Source of the DNA: Nostoc sp. CHAB 5834
Lineage (GTDB): Bacteria > Cyanobacteriota > Cyanobacteriia > Cyanobacteriales > Nostocaceae
Assembly: GCA_020829485.1 (NCBI GenBank)
Contig: JAIVFU010000038.1
Span: 1-63,357 of the forward strand
Reading direction: 5' to 3'
Length of the DNA: 63,357 nucleotides
The notes under the pieces were generated by a model that was given only the letters and a program-made list of their open reading frames with translations, was not told the DNA's origin and did not search any database. This document shows, piece by piece, positions 45,077 through 53,210 of this stretch; the first letter of the stretch is position 1, and every line of letters starts with the position of its first letter. The translations under genes and the position numbers were made by a program.

Positions 45077-45325
45077 TCTATAGCAATCCGATTTGATTTC
45101 TGAATCACTCGTAGAGGTAAGGGACTTGGGATTGGGGACTCTTTACTGGGAAGAAGGAATAAAGGGCGTTGCTGATTGCGGTATGAAAACGATTGTGCGT
45201 TACGGTGAAAATCCTTGTAGAGACGTAAAATTTTACGTCTCTACATCCAAATTCATACCTCCATTCAGCAACGCCGGAATAAAGGTATACTGAGTTTTGT
45301 TCAAAAATCAAATATGAGTCCTATA
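45077..45325. repeat. Dispersed repeat (AATCCGATTTGATTTCTGAA family), interrupted copy
   Basis: Begins TCTATAGCAATCCGATTTGA and ends AAATATGAGTCCTATA. An inverted, uninterrupted copy is at 50565-50672. This copy has a MITE (45165-45275) inserted, plus a 20-base partial duplication (GGGACTTGGGATTGGGGAC). Its right end supplies the start codon of the gene at 45314. Confidence 0.8.
45165..45275. mobile_element. 111-bp MITE, GGCGTTGCTGA ends, 9-bp target duplication
   Basis: Ends GGCGTTGCTGATTGCGGTAT and, reverse-complemented, GGCGTTGCTGAATGGAGGTA. The nine bases GGAATAAAG occur immediately before (45156-45164) and after (45276-45284). The copy at 50.6 kb of the surrounding repeat has GGAATAAAG once and no element, i.e. 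the empty site. At the centre is a perfect palindrome TGTAGAGACGTAAAA/TTTTACGTCTCTACA (about 45216-45245). Confidence 0.92.
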
Positions 45326-45793
45326 TATAGAGTGAACTCAACTTTAGATGCTCAACTGATGGTAGAACGCCTAGAATCCCTGAAAGCTGGAATAATTGGG
45401 GGTTTATCTGTGTGTTTTGCTTTTGCTCTTTCTAGTCTGTTAAATACTTTCGTACTGGCAAAGCATTTTCAGACACTCGCATATCTGCAAAATGATCTTG
45501 ACTGGCACTTGTGGGTGAGTGGTGCAATTGCAACTTTTATTGGCTTACTATTTGGTGTCACCTACCGCTATATCATCCGCTCAGATAAAAATCCCCAACT
45601 CAAAGCTGGTAGTGTACTCGCCTTTGGCTTGGTGCGCGGATTAACTCAGATAGAACTTGGCTGGAATTGTAATAGCACAATTTGGCCTTTTTTGGTGTTG
45701 GCGGGAGAAAGTGTGTTGTGGTTTGCGTTAGGTGCGCTCGCTCTTAATGTCGCTATTCAACTTCGTTGGGTTAAACCTTTTTCATCAATTTAA
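45314..45793 (+). CDS. Conserved integral membrane protein
   Basis: 159 residues with four likely helices: GIIGGLSVCFAFALSSLLNT, WVSGAIATFIGLLFGVTYRY, SVLAFGLVRGLTQIELGW and FLVLAGESVLWFALGALALN. The pattern is that of a small conserved cyanobacterial membrane protein of unknown function. The ATG at 45314 (MSPIYRVNST) lies inside the dispersed repeat that ends at 45325, so its first codons and upstream region were brought in by that repeat; a later start at residue 16 (MVERLESLKAG) is possible and more conservative. Confidence 0.72.
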   Translation: MSPIYRVNSTLDAQLMVERLESLKAGIIGGLSVCFAFALSSLLNTFVLAKHFQTLAYLQNDLDWHLWVSGAIATFIGLLFGVTYRYIIRSDKNPQLKAGSVLAFGLVRGLTQIELGWNCNSTIWPFLVLAGESVLWFALGALALNVAIQLRWVKPFSSI

Positions 45794-45841
45794 ATTCCCT
45801 ATGCCCCTAAATAAAAATATAATTTATTACTAATATCTAAT

Positions 45842-46402
45842 ATGGAAATTAAAATATTCCACTATTATCTGATAGTCGATCTGGAAGCTACGTGCTGTGA
45901 CACTGGGACTATTCCCCGTCATGAAATGGAAATTATCGAAATTGGTGCGGTGATGCTCAATCGAGCAACCTGGGAAATTGATTCTGAGTTTCAGCAATTC
46001 ATTCAACCTGTGAGACATCCGCAACTGACAGATTTTTGTACCAAATTGACTAGTATTCGGCAGCAAGATGTTGAGGAAGCGCCAAAATTTATAGAGGCAA
46101 TTTCTCGCTTCAAAGAATGGATTTATTCATTTCCCAATCATATTTTTTGTTCTTGGGGCAATTACGACAAGAAGCAATTTATTCAAGATTGCGCGTTTCA
46201 TAATTTCCCTTATCCTTTTATTTCCGAACACATCAATATCAAAGAGGAGTTCTCAGAATATCTTGGTGTGTCTAAAAAATTTGGCATGGCACAGGCTCTC
46301 AATGAGTTGGGGATAGAATTAAAAGGTACACACCATCGTGGCATTGATGATGCTCGCAACATTGCAGCTATCTACAGACAGATTAAAAGTAATTCAACTT
46401 AA
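45842..46402 (+). CDS. 3'-5' exonuclease, DEDDh family (ERI-1/KapD-like)
   Basis: 186 residues, normal for the compact exonucleases related to ERI-1 and KapD. Catalytic acids are visible: Asp and Glu in LIVDLEATCCD (residues 12-14), Asp in the ExoII-like SWGNYDKKQFIQDC near 103, and ExoIII HRGIDDARNIAAIY with His near 163 and Asp near 168. The DEDDh form is therefore complete. It should degrade the 3' ends of RNA or single-stranded DNA. It follows the membrane-protein gene by 48 bases on the same strand. Confidence 0.9.
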   Translation: MEIKIFHYYLIVDLEATCCDTGTIPRHEMEIIEIGAVMLNRATWEIDSEFQQFIQPVRHPQLTDFCTKLTSIRQQDVEEAPKFIEAISRFKEWIYSFPNHIFCSWGNYDKKQFIQDCAFHNFPYPFISEHINIKEEFSEYLGVSKKFGMAQALNELGIELKGTHHRGIDDARNIAAIYRQIKSNST

Positions 46403-46536
46403 TCAGGCCACAGCTAGATAAACGTGACCGAAAAAGGCAGGCGATCGCTATCCGAACCAAAGCGTTACTAGCCAAAAAACTTACCTAATATGTAGCTTCT
46501 GTTACTCATGCAGTATCAAATTAATAATTATTATAT

Positions 46537-46926
46537 CTAGACAAAAGGATTTTTGGAGGAAGAATCTTTCTTACTGGGTGAGTATTCAGAGCAATTCATC
46601 GCTTCTTCAGTGAGAACAATAGAAGGGTTTACCGCACATTTTAGATAATGATTATTAGAATAAAAACTACAGCTTTTACAGGGGAGTTTTTGTAAGGATT
46701 TAACAGGAAACACCATTTTATAATCTAAAATTGCCCGGATTTTTCGCAATATTAGAAAAAAAACTATCCAACTAATTACAAAGCCAACAGGAGATAAATA
46801 TATCACTATATCAGTAATAGTTAATTCATGCGTTTGTGCTTTATCTTTTGTTGTTTCAGTCACGATTACTTGATGTAAATTACTATTAGCTGCTACATTT
46901 ATCGGCAACATTTGAGAATGATACAT
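46537..46926 (-). CDS. Membrane protein with Cys-rich cytosolic tail
   Basis: 129 residues. A polar N-terminus with Thr/Glu (TETTKDKAQTHELTI), one strong helix near 43-62 (IVIYLSPVGFVISWIVFFLI), then a basic stretch and a tail with four cysteines (CKSCSFYSNNHYLKCAVNPS, and MNCSEYSP), spaced C-x2-C, which could bind metal. I recognise no named family. The stop is followed by a hairpin-free AT-rich stretch. ATG at 46926, alternative Met at residue 5. Confidence 0.6.
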   Translation of the reverse strand: MYHSQMLPINVAANSNLHQVIVTETTKDKAQTHELTITDIVIYLSPVGFVISWIVFFLILRKIRAILDYKMVFPVKSLQKLPCKSCSFYSNNHYLKCAVNPSIVLTEEAMNCSEYSPSKKDSSSKNPFV

Positions 46927-47481
46927 ATTATTTACTTATAGGTTTAGCAAAATAAAACTTCAGCCATATCTGCCAAGAGTTTTGCTTATATTTTTAAGTT
47001 ATATACCCAAGGGGAGAAATTAGATTATGAGCTTCTAACTAAGTGCTTTTATGTTAAAATCTACGCAAAAATACTTTTAAAAGTTTCTGAACATCAAAAC
47101 CATGCTACTTTGTAAGTTATATTTATTACAAAACTTTTGAATGCAATGATTTTTGCATTGGTAGCTTATTTAGTAGAAGGTTTTCGCTAAAGAGGGGGTT
47201 TTTGGAGCGCGTGCAAATGGCCCCATGCATTGGCAAACTACGCAGTATTGCCAGTTGCGTAAGTCTTGAATACTTTTACAAGCGATCGCCAGGTAAATAG
47301 ACTTGCACTGTAGGGGCACAGTATTACTCATTCGTGTCAACAATAAAAGCCTAGAAATAGCTTAACTGTTGGCTCCCTCACCCACCTGAAACTTCAGCTC
47401 CAGGCTAGACATGACTTTTACCTTAAGTTGACACCAATGAGTCTTACTGTAATCTTACAGAAATTAAAGCTGCTGTAAAAA
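46927..47481. other. Intergenic, AT-rich with one inverted-repeat element
   Basis: No gene. The left 250 bases are AT-rich and should contain the promoter of the minus-strand membrane gene at 46537. A GGCAAACTACGCAGTATTGC segment near 47230 repeats GGCAAAACCTACGCAGTATT at 12873. The element at 47318-47450 fills the right end. Confidence 0.5.
47318..47450. mobile_element. 133-bp inverted-repeat element (ACAGTAxxACTCATT ends)
   Basis: The left end ACAGTATTACTCATTCGTGT and the reverse complement of the right end ACAGTAAGACTCATTGGTGT agree at 17 of 20 positions and continue with CAAC. It is the third occurrence of the arm family found at 6531 and 7330-7556. No ORF and no clear target duplication. 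Confidence 0.55.
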
Positions 47482-48816
47482 TTATGAATTACGGATTTTT
47501 AAAGAGCGATGTTTGTAACGGACTATGCATAGTAGAACAATTAGCAATAAAAGCGCTTTGATCATTGATGGCTCCACTACCTTCTTCACTTCCGTAGGGG
47601 TTTTAGGAGTAACATTACACGGAATTTCAATGATCTGTGTGTGATCGGAACCATTACCACTGGGAGTAAGATCGCATTCGCCTGAAGGGGTGAGAGATAA
47701 AGGTGGATTTTCTGAAGAAACAGATGCTTGAGCTGAGGAACTATCGCCATTCAGTAGTAGAAGCAGAATTAAAGCAAGACCCCCAATTCCGAATATTGGC
47801 CAGAGTGGAAAGGAATCAGGACTGTCTTGTACCAAAACATCTCCCATAGAGGCAGGGAAAGTATCAAGGCTTATTACTTCTCCGTCCAATGCTAGTGGAT
47901 TATCACTCAGCAATATATCTCCTGGGATATCTTCTCCCAATATCTGACTAAATTCCTTTGGAATCGCGTTAATGGGACGTCCGAGTTCCCCACCATCTTC
48001 GGAATATGGAAAGGATAGTATTTCAAAAATCCTCTGTTGGAGTTGGTTTGGATTTCCAGAACTCAACGCATCCAAGCCTGTTGAGATTTTATCTAAATAG
48101 AAATTCGTCATCTCTGGCGACAACCCCAGAGACTGAATCTCGTCCTTAATGTTGGGGATTTTTGAGGCTTCCTCAAAGAGTAGTCGTCCGTATGACAACT
48201 TTAAGTCTATTAATCCATCACGCAGACTGACCGAGTTATTGGTTCCTGAGTATGGTGACCAATAGAACTGCTTGGTTACAAGTCCGAGTCCTTCTACTGG
48301 ATTGCGACTAACAGGTTGTCCAAGAAGGTATTGAGAACCATCCATGATTGCGGGGGATTGGTTTCTCCAAAATGAGGCGTAAGGCACCTCAGAGAGATTG
48401 GGATTGTTACCGTAAAAGCTAGCGAAATTCTGAAAGTTTTTCTCCCCACCAGCTGCTCGTATCAAGAGGTCTTGATAGCTAGCCCCGTCGTTTGAATCCA
48501 GTAATCGCTGGATTACCGATCCAGTTTTATTGCAGGTCAGGCCAAATCCCACATCACATCCAGGAATGACTCGCATCTGGCTCAGATTCTGGTTATTGAT
48601 TTGGTATTGGAGATACTCATACTCCAGTCCTTGTTGGATACCATAACGTCCAATATTGAGCTGTGCAAAAGCAGACTGATACGTAGTGAGTACTACTGCA
48701 ACAGATGAGAATACGATGGTCGTAAACCGAACCGCCTTCTCTACGTTCGCGCAGCGTGTCGCAGACAGACGCTCCGCGAACGGCATTGCAATTCTTTGAA
48801 CAATTGATTTAAGCAA
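47482..48816 (-). CDS. Secreted or membrane protein with PEP-CTERM-like end, unknown function
   Basis: 444 residues. TTG at 48816 is the start because GGAGG lies six bases upstream. Residues 31-52 (FTTIVFSSVAVVLTTYQSAF) form a signal peptide ending in AQ. The mature part (about 53-330) is helical and Asn/Leu-rich, including MRVIPGCDVGFGLTCNKTGS and repeated 'YDLLIR'-like helices. A hydrophobic segment at 340-358 (IFGIGGLALILLLLLNG) and a final one (EPSMIKALLLLIVLLCIVRY) followed by KHRSLK, which looks like a PEP-CTERM sorting tail. Residues 11-28 are encoded by a dispersed repeat inserted in frame. I know no family for the central part. Confidence 0.65.
   Translation of the reverse strand: MLKSIVQRIAMPFAERLSATRCANVEKAVRFTTIVFSSVAVVLTTYQSAFAQLNIGRYGIQQGLEYEYLQYQINNQNLSQMRVIPGCDVGFGLTCNKTGSVIQRLLDSNDGASYQDLLIRAAGGEKNFQNFASFYGNNPNLSEVPYASFWRNQSPAIMDGSQYLLGQPVSRNPVEGLGLVTKQFYWSPYSGTNNSVSLRDGLIDLKLSYGRLLFEEASKIPNIKDEIQSLGLSPEMTNFYLDKISTGLDALSSGNPNQLQQRIFEILSFPYSEDGGELGRPINAIPKEFSQILGEDIPGDILLSDNPLALDGEVISLDTFPASMGDVLVQDSPDSFPLWPIFGIGGLALILLLLLNGDSSSAQASVSSENPPLSLTPSGECDLTPSGNGSDHTQIIEIPCNVTPKTPTEVKKVVEPSMIKALLLLIVLLCIVRYKHRSLKIRNS
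48734..48786. repeat. Dispersed repeat inside a coding region
   Basis: Arms CTACGTTCGCGCAGCGTGTC and GACAGACGCTCCGCGAACGG. It encodes about 18 residues (MPFAERLSATRCANVEK) directly before the signal peptide of the gene at 47482. Relatives lie in non-coding DNA at 37512, 57219 and 62332. Confidence 0.8.
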
Positions 48817-49061
48817 GATGCACCTCCACTAAATGACAGCAATTTCATTGGTTGTTCACGTCCCTCTTTCAGTCCGTGGGGTTGATATTAATAGCTCTAT
48901 AAATCCAATCGGTCGCAGCAATACCGCAGACTCGGTGAGTCTGCAAACAGCATTCCTATCCTTGGTAGCTACGATTAGGGATTGGGAGAAAATTTCTTTA
49001 CGAGTTGAGTGAGGTTTGAATCCCCATCTATACCCATTTCACTCCTCACTCCCTAATTCAT

Positions 49062-49703
49062 TCAACTCTTAGGTAAAGAAATGTTGATTGTGATTCCGGT
49101 ACCTTTGAGATTTCCTGATGAGAGTGTGTGATATAAGACCAATCCCCGGTTGGGTTGGTCGAAAAGAAAGCCACGACGTGTGGGTTTGATCTTGGCTTCT
49201 TTTACTAAGGAGACAAAAGCTTCTAAATACCTACGTATACCTTGACGGTTCTCTGGACTAGTATTCGTATGACGCTTAATCAGAATCATAAAGAAGTCCA
49301 AACTACGATTTTCCTGTCCCTGAATCAGACTGCCCTCATCTAGGAAAGAACTTGCTATGAGCTTGCCATCAACTTCTTTAACCTTAAATAGGGTAAAGTA
49401 ACGCCCTTCTTTTTTAGGATCGTTCGCATAACAGACCCAAGAACCCTCTTGATTCTGTATAAAACCTTGTTCAGCAAGGTAAGAAAGCAAAGAATTACTT
49501 GCCTTTGTTTGTAATGGAGGTAATAAATCCTCAATGGGATCTAGAGAGCAAATCCTCTGCGTTGTTTTCCGTAGAGAAGCAGCAGGAGGCTCCTGGGTAT
49601 AGACTTGTAGGGTCTTGTCATTAGCCATTGCCATAGTAGACGTTGCAGCGATCGCAGATATTTGGAGAGCGATCGCTCCAAACAAACGAACAATGATATT
49701 CAT
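49062..49703 (-). CDS. Secreted protein, unknown function
   Basis: 213 residues with a signal peptide (residues 1-27, NIIVRLFGAIALQISAIAAT then STMAMA). The mature protein is soluble, mixed alpha/beta: YTQEPPAASLRKTTQRICSL, then LAEQGFIQNQEGSWVCYAND, YFTLFKVKEVDGKLIASSFL and a C-terminal FDQPNRGLVLYHTLSSGNLK. Two cysteines could form a disulfide. No family recognised. It lies 245 bp upstream of the other exported protein on the same strand, so the two may act together in the periplasm. A HIP1 octamer lies inside the signal-peptide coding region. Confidence 0.62.
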   Translation of the reverse strand: MNIIVRLFGAIALQISAIAATSTMAMANDKTLQVYTQEPPAASLRKTTQRICSLDPIEDLLPPLQTKASNSLLSYLAEQGFIQNQEGSWVCYANDPKKEGRYFTLFKVKEVDGKLIASSFLDEGSLIQGQENRSLDFFMILIKRHTNTSPENRQGIRRYLEAFVSLVKEAKIKPTRRGFLFDQPNRGLVLYHTLSSGNLKGTGITINISLPKS

Positions 49704-50564
49704 GTTTTTCCTGTTACTGTTGCTGATGTTGGTAATAATCGAGTAGTTACTAAATCAAGATTGATCTAGCAGCCCTAAATCGTTTGTTAAGTTTTCACCA
49801 ATGAGGTAACTAACCACAAAGAGAAATCAATATCTAAATAAAACACACAATATTAATGTCTTATTGACAAGAAAAATTTGGCTTTTCGATATTTTTACAT
49901 ATACGAAAAACAACTGACTTCACGTCAAAACTTTGTATTTACTCTTGTCTAATTTTTTGCCGCTTTAAGAGGGTTTTATACCTTCTTAGCTAGCTCTAAT
50001 TATTCCTAGAATAGGACTTTTTGAGCTATTTATTACCTTATATAAGCAGAGTTTCAAAAGCTCTGTGCTTTGCACATTGCTGCTTTTGTCGATTTGCTTG
50101 GTGGGTTGAATAATTTTTGTTTTTTGGAGGTAGCGCACCTAACTAGCTGTTCCAGCATGTTTACAACTTGATGTATAAAATAATATCTCCTAACAGTAAA
50201 ATAATATTACCATGAGCTTGAGACATACAACACTATTGTGGACAGTTATCAAAGTTGTACACGGTGAATTATAACTACAACAGGAATGAACATACGTATG
50301 AGCAATATATTATTATCGCTGGATAAGCCTGATTGTCTGGACTTAAAGCTACAAGCGATCGCATTAAATAAAGTTAATTAAATTACCAAGTATAAAATTT
50401 ACGATTTAGCAAGGTGTTGTTGCTATAGACCTTATAAGCGTCTAAGGCTGAGATTTCCGAATCGAAAAATTAAGTAGACCTAATATATTATTGTCACAAC
50501 GAAAGAGTATGTTCTTAAATTTGCCCTGTAGATAGAGCAATATCCTGAGTAAGGTTGATATATT
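49704..50564. other. AT-rich gap, no supported gene
   Basis: No gene that I can support. The first 150 bases must hold the promoter of the minus-strand secreted protein. GTTTTCACCAATGAGGTAAC near 49790 and a CTAAATCGTTTGTTAAGTTT segment echo CTAAATCATTGGTGAAAAGT at 12502. A 60-codon minus-strand frame (50442-50624) starts in the dispersed repeat and shows no family signature. Confidence 0.5.
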
Positions 50565-50672
50565 TATAGGACTCATATTTGATTTTTGAACAAAACTCAG
50601 TACATCTTTATTCCTTCTTCCCAATCCCTTACCTCTACGAGTGATTCAGAAATCAAATCGGATTCCTATAGA
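50565..50672. repeat. Dispersed repeat (AATCCGATTTGATTTCTGAA family), empty-site copy
   Basis: The reverse complement of 45077-45325 without the MITE. It runs TATAGGACTCATATTTGATT to GAAATCAAATCGGATTCC and contains CTTTATTCC once, which is the unoccupied target of the element at 45165. It is 70 bases upstream of the next gene. Confidence 0.85.
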
Positions 50673-50741
50673 TGTTTAAGTAGTAACAAGCTTTGACTAC
50701 AATTAAGATATTAACTTGGTATTTGTACAAGCTTTGGCAGT

Positions 50742-51170
50742 ATGAATGTGGAATTTTTTAACAGCATTCCTTTGATGCCTTTAGTATTACTATGGCTGGC
50801 TTATACTGTCCTGGGATGGTATCTTGCTGCTCATCATATTATTTGGTTAGTAGGAGCTTTTGTCGCTGCTATGGTTATAGCTATAGTGCGAAAAAGTATT
50901 TCTTGGTTAGAGCATTTAGTTCAATTTGGGTCTAAAATTTTAGTTGTTATATTATTTTTAAGTATATCAATTGCTTTTGTAGCCACTTGGTCGCTATTAT
51001 TAAGGCTTTTTCTCATACCCTTAGCAACTACGCTTTTAGCTGATTTAGAAATGCGCTTTTCTGGCTTCAACAAGCTAGATTCATTTTGGGTTTTAACAGT
51101 CATAGCAATATTAGGTTTGGTGATTGGCGAATTGATAGATATTTTACTTTTTCCCAGTAGCAGATACTAA
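50742..51170 (+). CDS. Conserved integral membrane protein
   Basis: 142 residues, almost entirely hydrophobic, with four predicted helices (PLMPLVLLWLAYTVLGWYLA; IIWLVGAFVAAMVIAIV; ILVVILFLSISIAFVATWSL; FWVLTVIAILGLVIGELIDI) and one charged cytosolic loop (RKSISWLEHLVQFGSK). This topology is common for cyanobacterial membrane proteins of unknown function. ATG at 50742. A hairpin at 51209 follows the stop. Confidence 0.72.
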   Translation: MNVEFFNSIPLMPLVLLWLAYTVLGWYLAAHHIIWLVGAFVAAMVIAIVRKSISWLEHLVQFGSKILVVILFLSISIAFVATWSLLLRLFLIPLATTLLADLEMRFSGFNKLDSFWVLTVIAILGLVIGELIDILLFPSSRY

Positions 51171-51208
51171 AGGAGTAAGGGTAAAAAGAGAACTTTGTTA
51201 TTTATTGC

Positions 51209-51236
51209 GTAAGGGCGCACATCTGTGCGCCCTTAC
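51209..51236 (+). terminator. Strong hairpin behind the membrane-protein gene
   Basis: GTAAGGGCGCACA, TC loop, and the exact complement TGTGCGCCCTTAC: a 13-bp GC-rich stem, 38 bases behind the stop. The tail CTTAATCG is only weakly T-rich. It may be a terminator, but it also has the look of a dispersed palindrome. Confidence 0.55.
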
Positions 51237-51724
51237 TTAATCGAAGTTTTAAGCGATCGCTGTCTCTAGCTATTTGATAAAATAAAGCACGATTAGCTAC
51301 TATTAGTCAATCATTCTCTAGGTTACTATAAAATCCCACTCACGGAAGACGTTTTATTGAGTTAGATTTTATAGCCTATTAACAGAATTAAGACTAAGCT
51401 AACAATGTAAATACTTCTGAAAAAAATCGGAGGTAGATAGGGGGATTTGGGCATTAACAGCGAACTGCTACATAGTTCCTTGTTTCACATTAAGTTGCCA
51501 TTGTTTTGAGAAGCATAGATGTTGTCTAACACGAGAAATTGAAGCGATCGCTGTAGGGAGATTGATCTGAATGTGGCGAGATGGATATTACCGTTTGAAG
51601 GTATATATTGATGATTGTCATTTTTGAGTCACATTTGTTTTGAACCATAGAGATATAGGTAAAACAGTGCAAAAAAAGATGAAACAAAGCGGCGATCTCC
51701 CACTCAACACTAATAAGGAGTAAT
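51237..51724. other. Intergenic, HIP1 sites only
   Basis: I see no gene and no delimited element. Three HIP1-type GCGATCGC sites are present near 51252 and 51545, and TTTCACATTAAGTTGCCATT near 51484 is reminiscent of the TTTCACGTTAAGTTGACACC arm at 7522. The ribosome site AAGGAG (51716-51721) for the permease ends the gap. Confidence 0.5.
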
Positions 51725-53089
51725 GTGAGTAGACGTAAAGACTACAATTTGCTTCAGCAGTCAGAAACAACAGAAGTAGCAGCACCTAAGCCATCCTTAA
51801 GATTACCAGACGCAGTGGCTCTGATTGTCGGTATTGTTATTGGGGCAGGGATTTTTGAAACCCCGGCTCTAGTTGCAAGTCAAGCAGGTAGTAATATTGC
51901 TGTACTACTTCTTTGGTTAATTGGTGGTTTGGTATCTCTGGTAGGAGCGCTGTGCTATGCAGAGTTAGCCACTGTCTATCCCGATGTTGGTGGTGCTTAC
52001 TATTATTTGAAACGTGCATTCGGGCGGAGAGTCGCCTTTTTATTTGCCTGGGCGCGGATGACAGTTATTCAAACTGGTTCTATTGCTCTTTTGGCATTTG
52101 TTTTTGGCGATTATGTTTCTCAGATATGGCGGCTAGGAACGTTTTCGTCTTCTATCTATGCAGCCATAGCGATCGCACTTTTAACTGCTTTGAACATCAT
52201 CGGTTTGCAGCAGGGGAAGTGGACACAAAACTTGCTCAGTGCTGCGAAAGTTCTGGGTTTATTACTGGTAGTAATTCTTGGGCTTACCGCCATTCCTAAT
52301 TCTGGTGCTGCCGCCCCTGTAGAATCTGCATCATCAGGAACCTGGGGACTGGCGATGGTGTTTGTACTACTCTCTTACGGCGGTTGGAATGAAGCGGCTT
52401 ACATCTCCGCAGAAATTCAGGATGGACGACGGAATATTGTGCGATCGCTAATGTGGAGTATTGGCATCATCACTGCCATTTACTTACTCATCAATCTGGC
52501 TTACCTGCGGGGATTGGGATTAGCAAACATGGCCCAGTCAGAAGCAGTAGCCGCAGATTTAATGCGCTCTCTTTGGGGCGAACCGGGAGCCTTGTTTATC
52601 AGTGTATTGATTGCGATCGCTACTTTAGGAGCAACCAACGCCACAATTTTTACCGGAGCGCGTACCAATTTCGCACTGGGACAGGATTTTTCGCTATTTG
52701 GTTTTATGGGGCGCTGGCAACAACGTCCTAGTAGTCCTACCCATGCCTTATTAATGCAAGCTGCGATCGCCTTAGCACTGGTTTTTTTAGGCACGCTCAC
52801 CCGCAAAGGCTTTCAAACAATGGTGGATTACACCGCCCCGATATTTTGGTTCTTCTTCTTGCTTTCCGGGATATCACTGCTAGTATTGCGAATCCGCGAA
52901 CCCAACATAGTGCGCCCATTCCGTGTACCATTTTATCCTTTCACACCATTACTCTTTTGTGCCGTTTGCGCTTACTTGCTTTATTCCAGCTTGGTTTATA
53001 CAGGTGTGGGAGCAGTTGCAGGTGTTTTAGTTGTGGCAGCAGGTATCCCCCTGTTGTTCTGGAATAACTATCGCCAAGGTAAGACTTAA
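51725..53089 (+). CDS. APC-family amino acid permease
   Basis: 454 residues with about 12 helices, the size of an amino acid-polyamine-organocation transporter. Signature parts: DAVALIVGIVIGAGIFETPA in helix 1 (GxGIF motif), LLWLIGGLVSLVGALCYAEL in helix 2 and YPDVGGAYYYLKRAFGRRVA after it, then SYGGWNEAAYISAEIQDGRR in helix 6, which is the conserved APC consensus. Substrate not decided. It starts with GTG at 51725, just behind AAGGAG. A SAM-dependent methyltransferase-like lipoprotein gene follows 120 bases later. Confidence 0.9.
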   Translation: MSRRKDYNLLQQSETTEVAAPKPSLRLPDAVALIVGIVIGAGIFETPALVASQAGSNIAVLLLWLIGGLVSLVGALCYAELATVYPDVGGAYYYLKRAFGRRVAFLFAWARMTVIQTGSIALLAFVFGDYVSQIWRLGTFSSSIYAAIAIALLTALNIIGLQQGKWTQNLLSAAKVLGLLLVVILGLTAIPNSGAAAPVESASSGTWGLAMVFVLLSYGGWNEAAYISAEIQDGRRNIVRSLMWSIGIITAIYLLINLAYLRGLGLANMAQSEAVAADLMRSLWGEPGALFISVLIAIATLGATNATIFTGARTNFALGQDFSLFGFMGRWQQRPSSPTHALLMQAAIALALVFLGTLTRKGFQTMVDYTAPIFWFFFLLSGISLLVLRIREPNIVRPFRVPFYPFTPLLFCAVCAYLLYSSLVYTGVGAVAGVLVVAAGIPLLFWNNYRQGKT

Positions 53090-53210
53090 TACAATTTTGG
53101 ATTTTGGATTGTGCAACCTAAACCTCAGACTATAAGCAATTCAAAATTCTATGACTATCAGTTGTTTTACTAACTACTGACCACAAGCTACTCAATCAAG
53201 GAGAAAATTG

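Noticed and set aside
45093..45311. Frames across the MITE at 45.1-45.3 kb
   Set aside because: They are translations of the palindrome and repeat; the same peptide appears in both directions.
51209..51236. Second terminator-like role as an IS end
   Set aside because: No matching inverted copy or target duplication was found nearby, so it is listed only as a hairpin/terminator.
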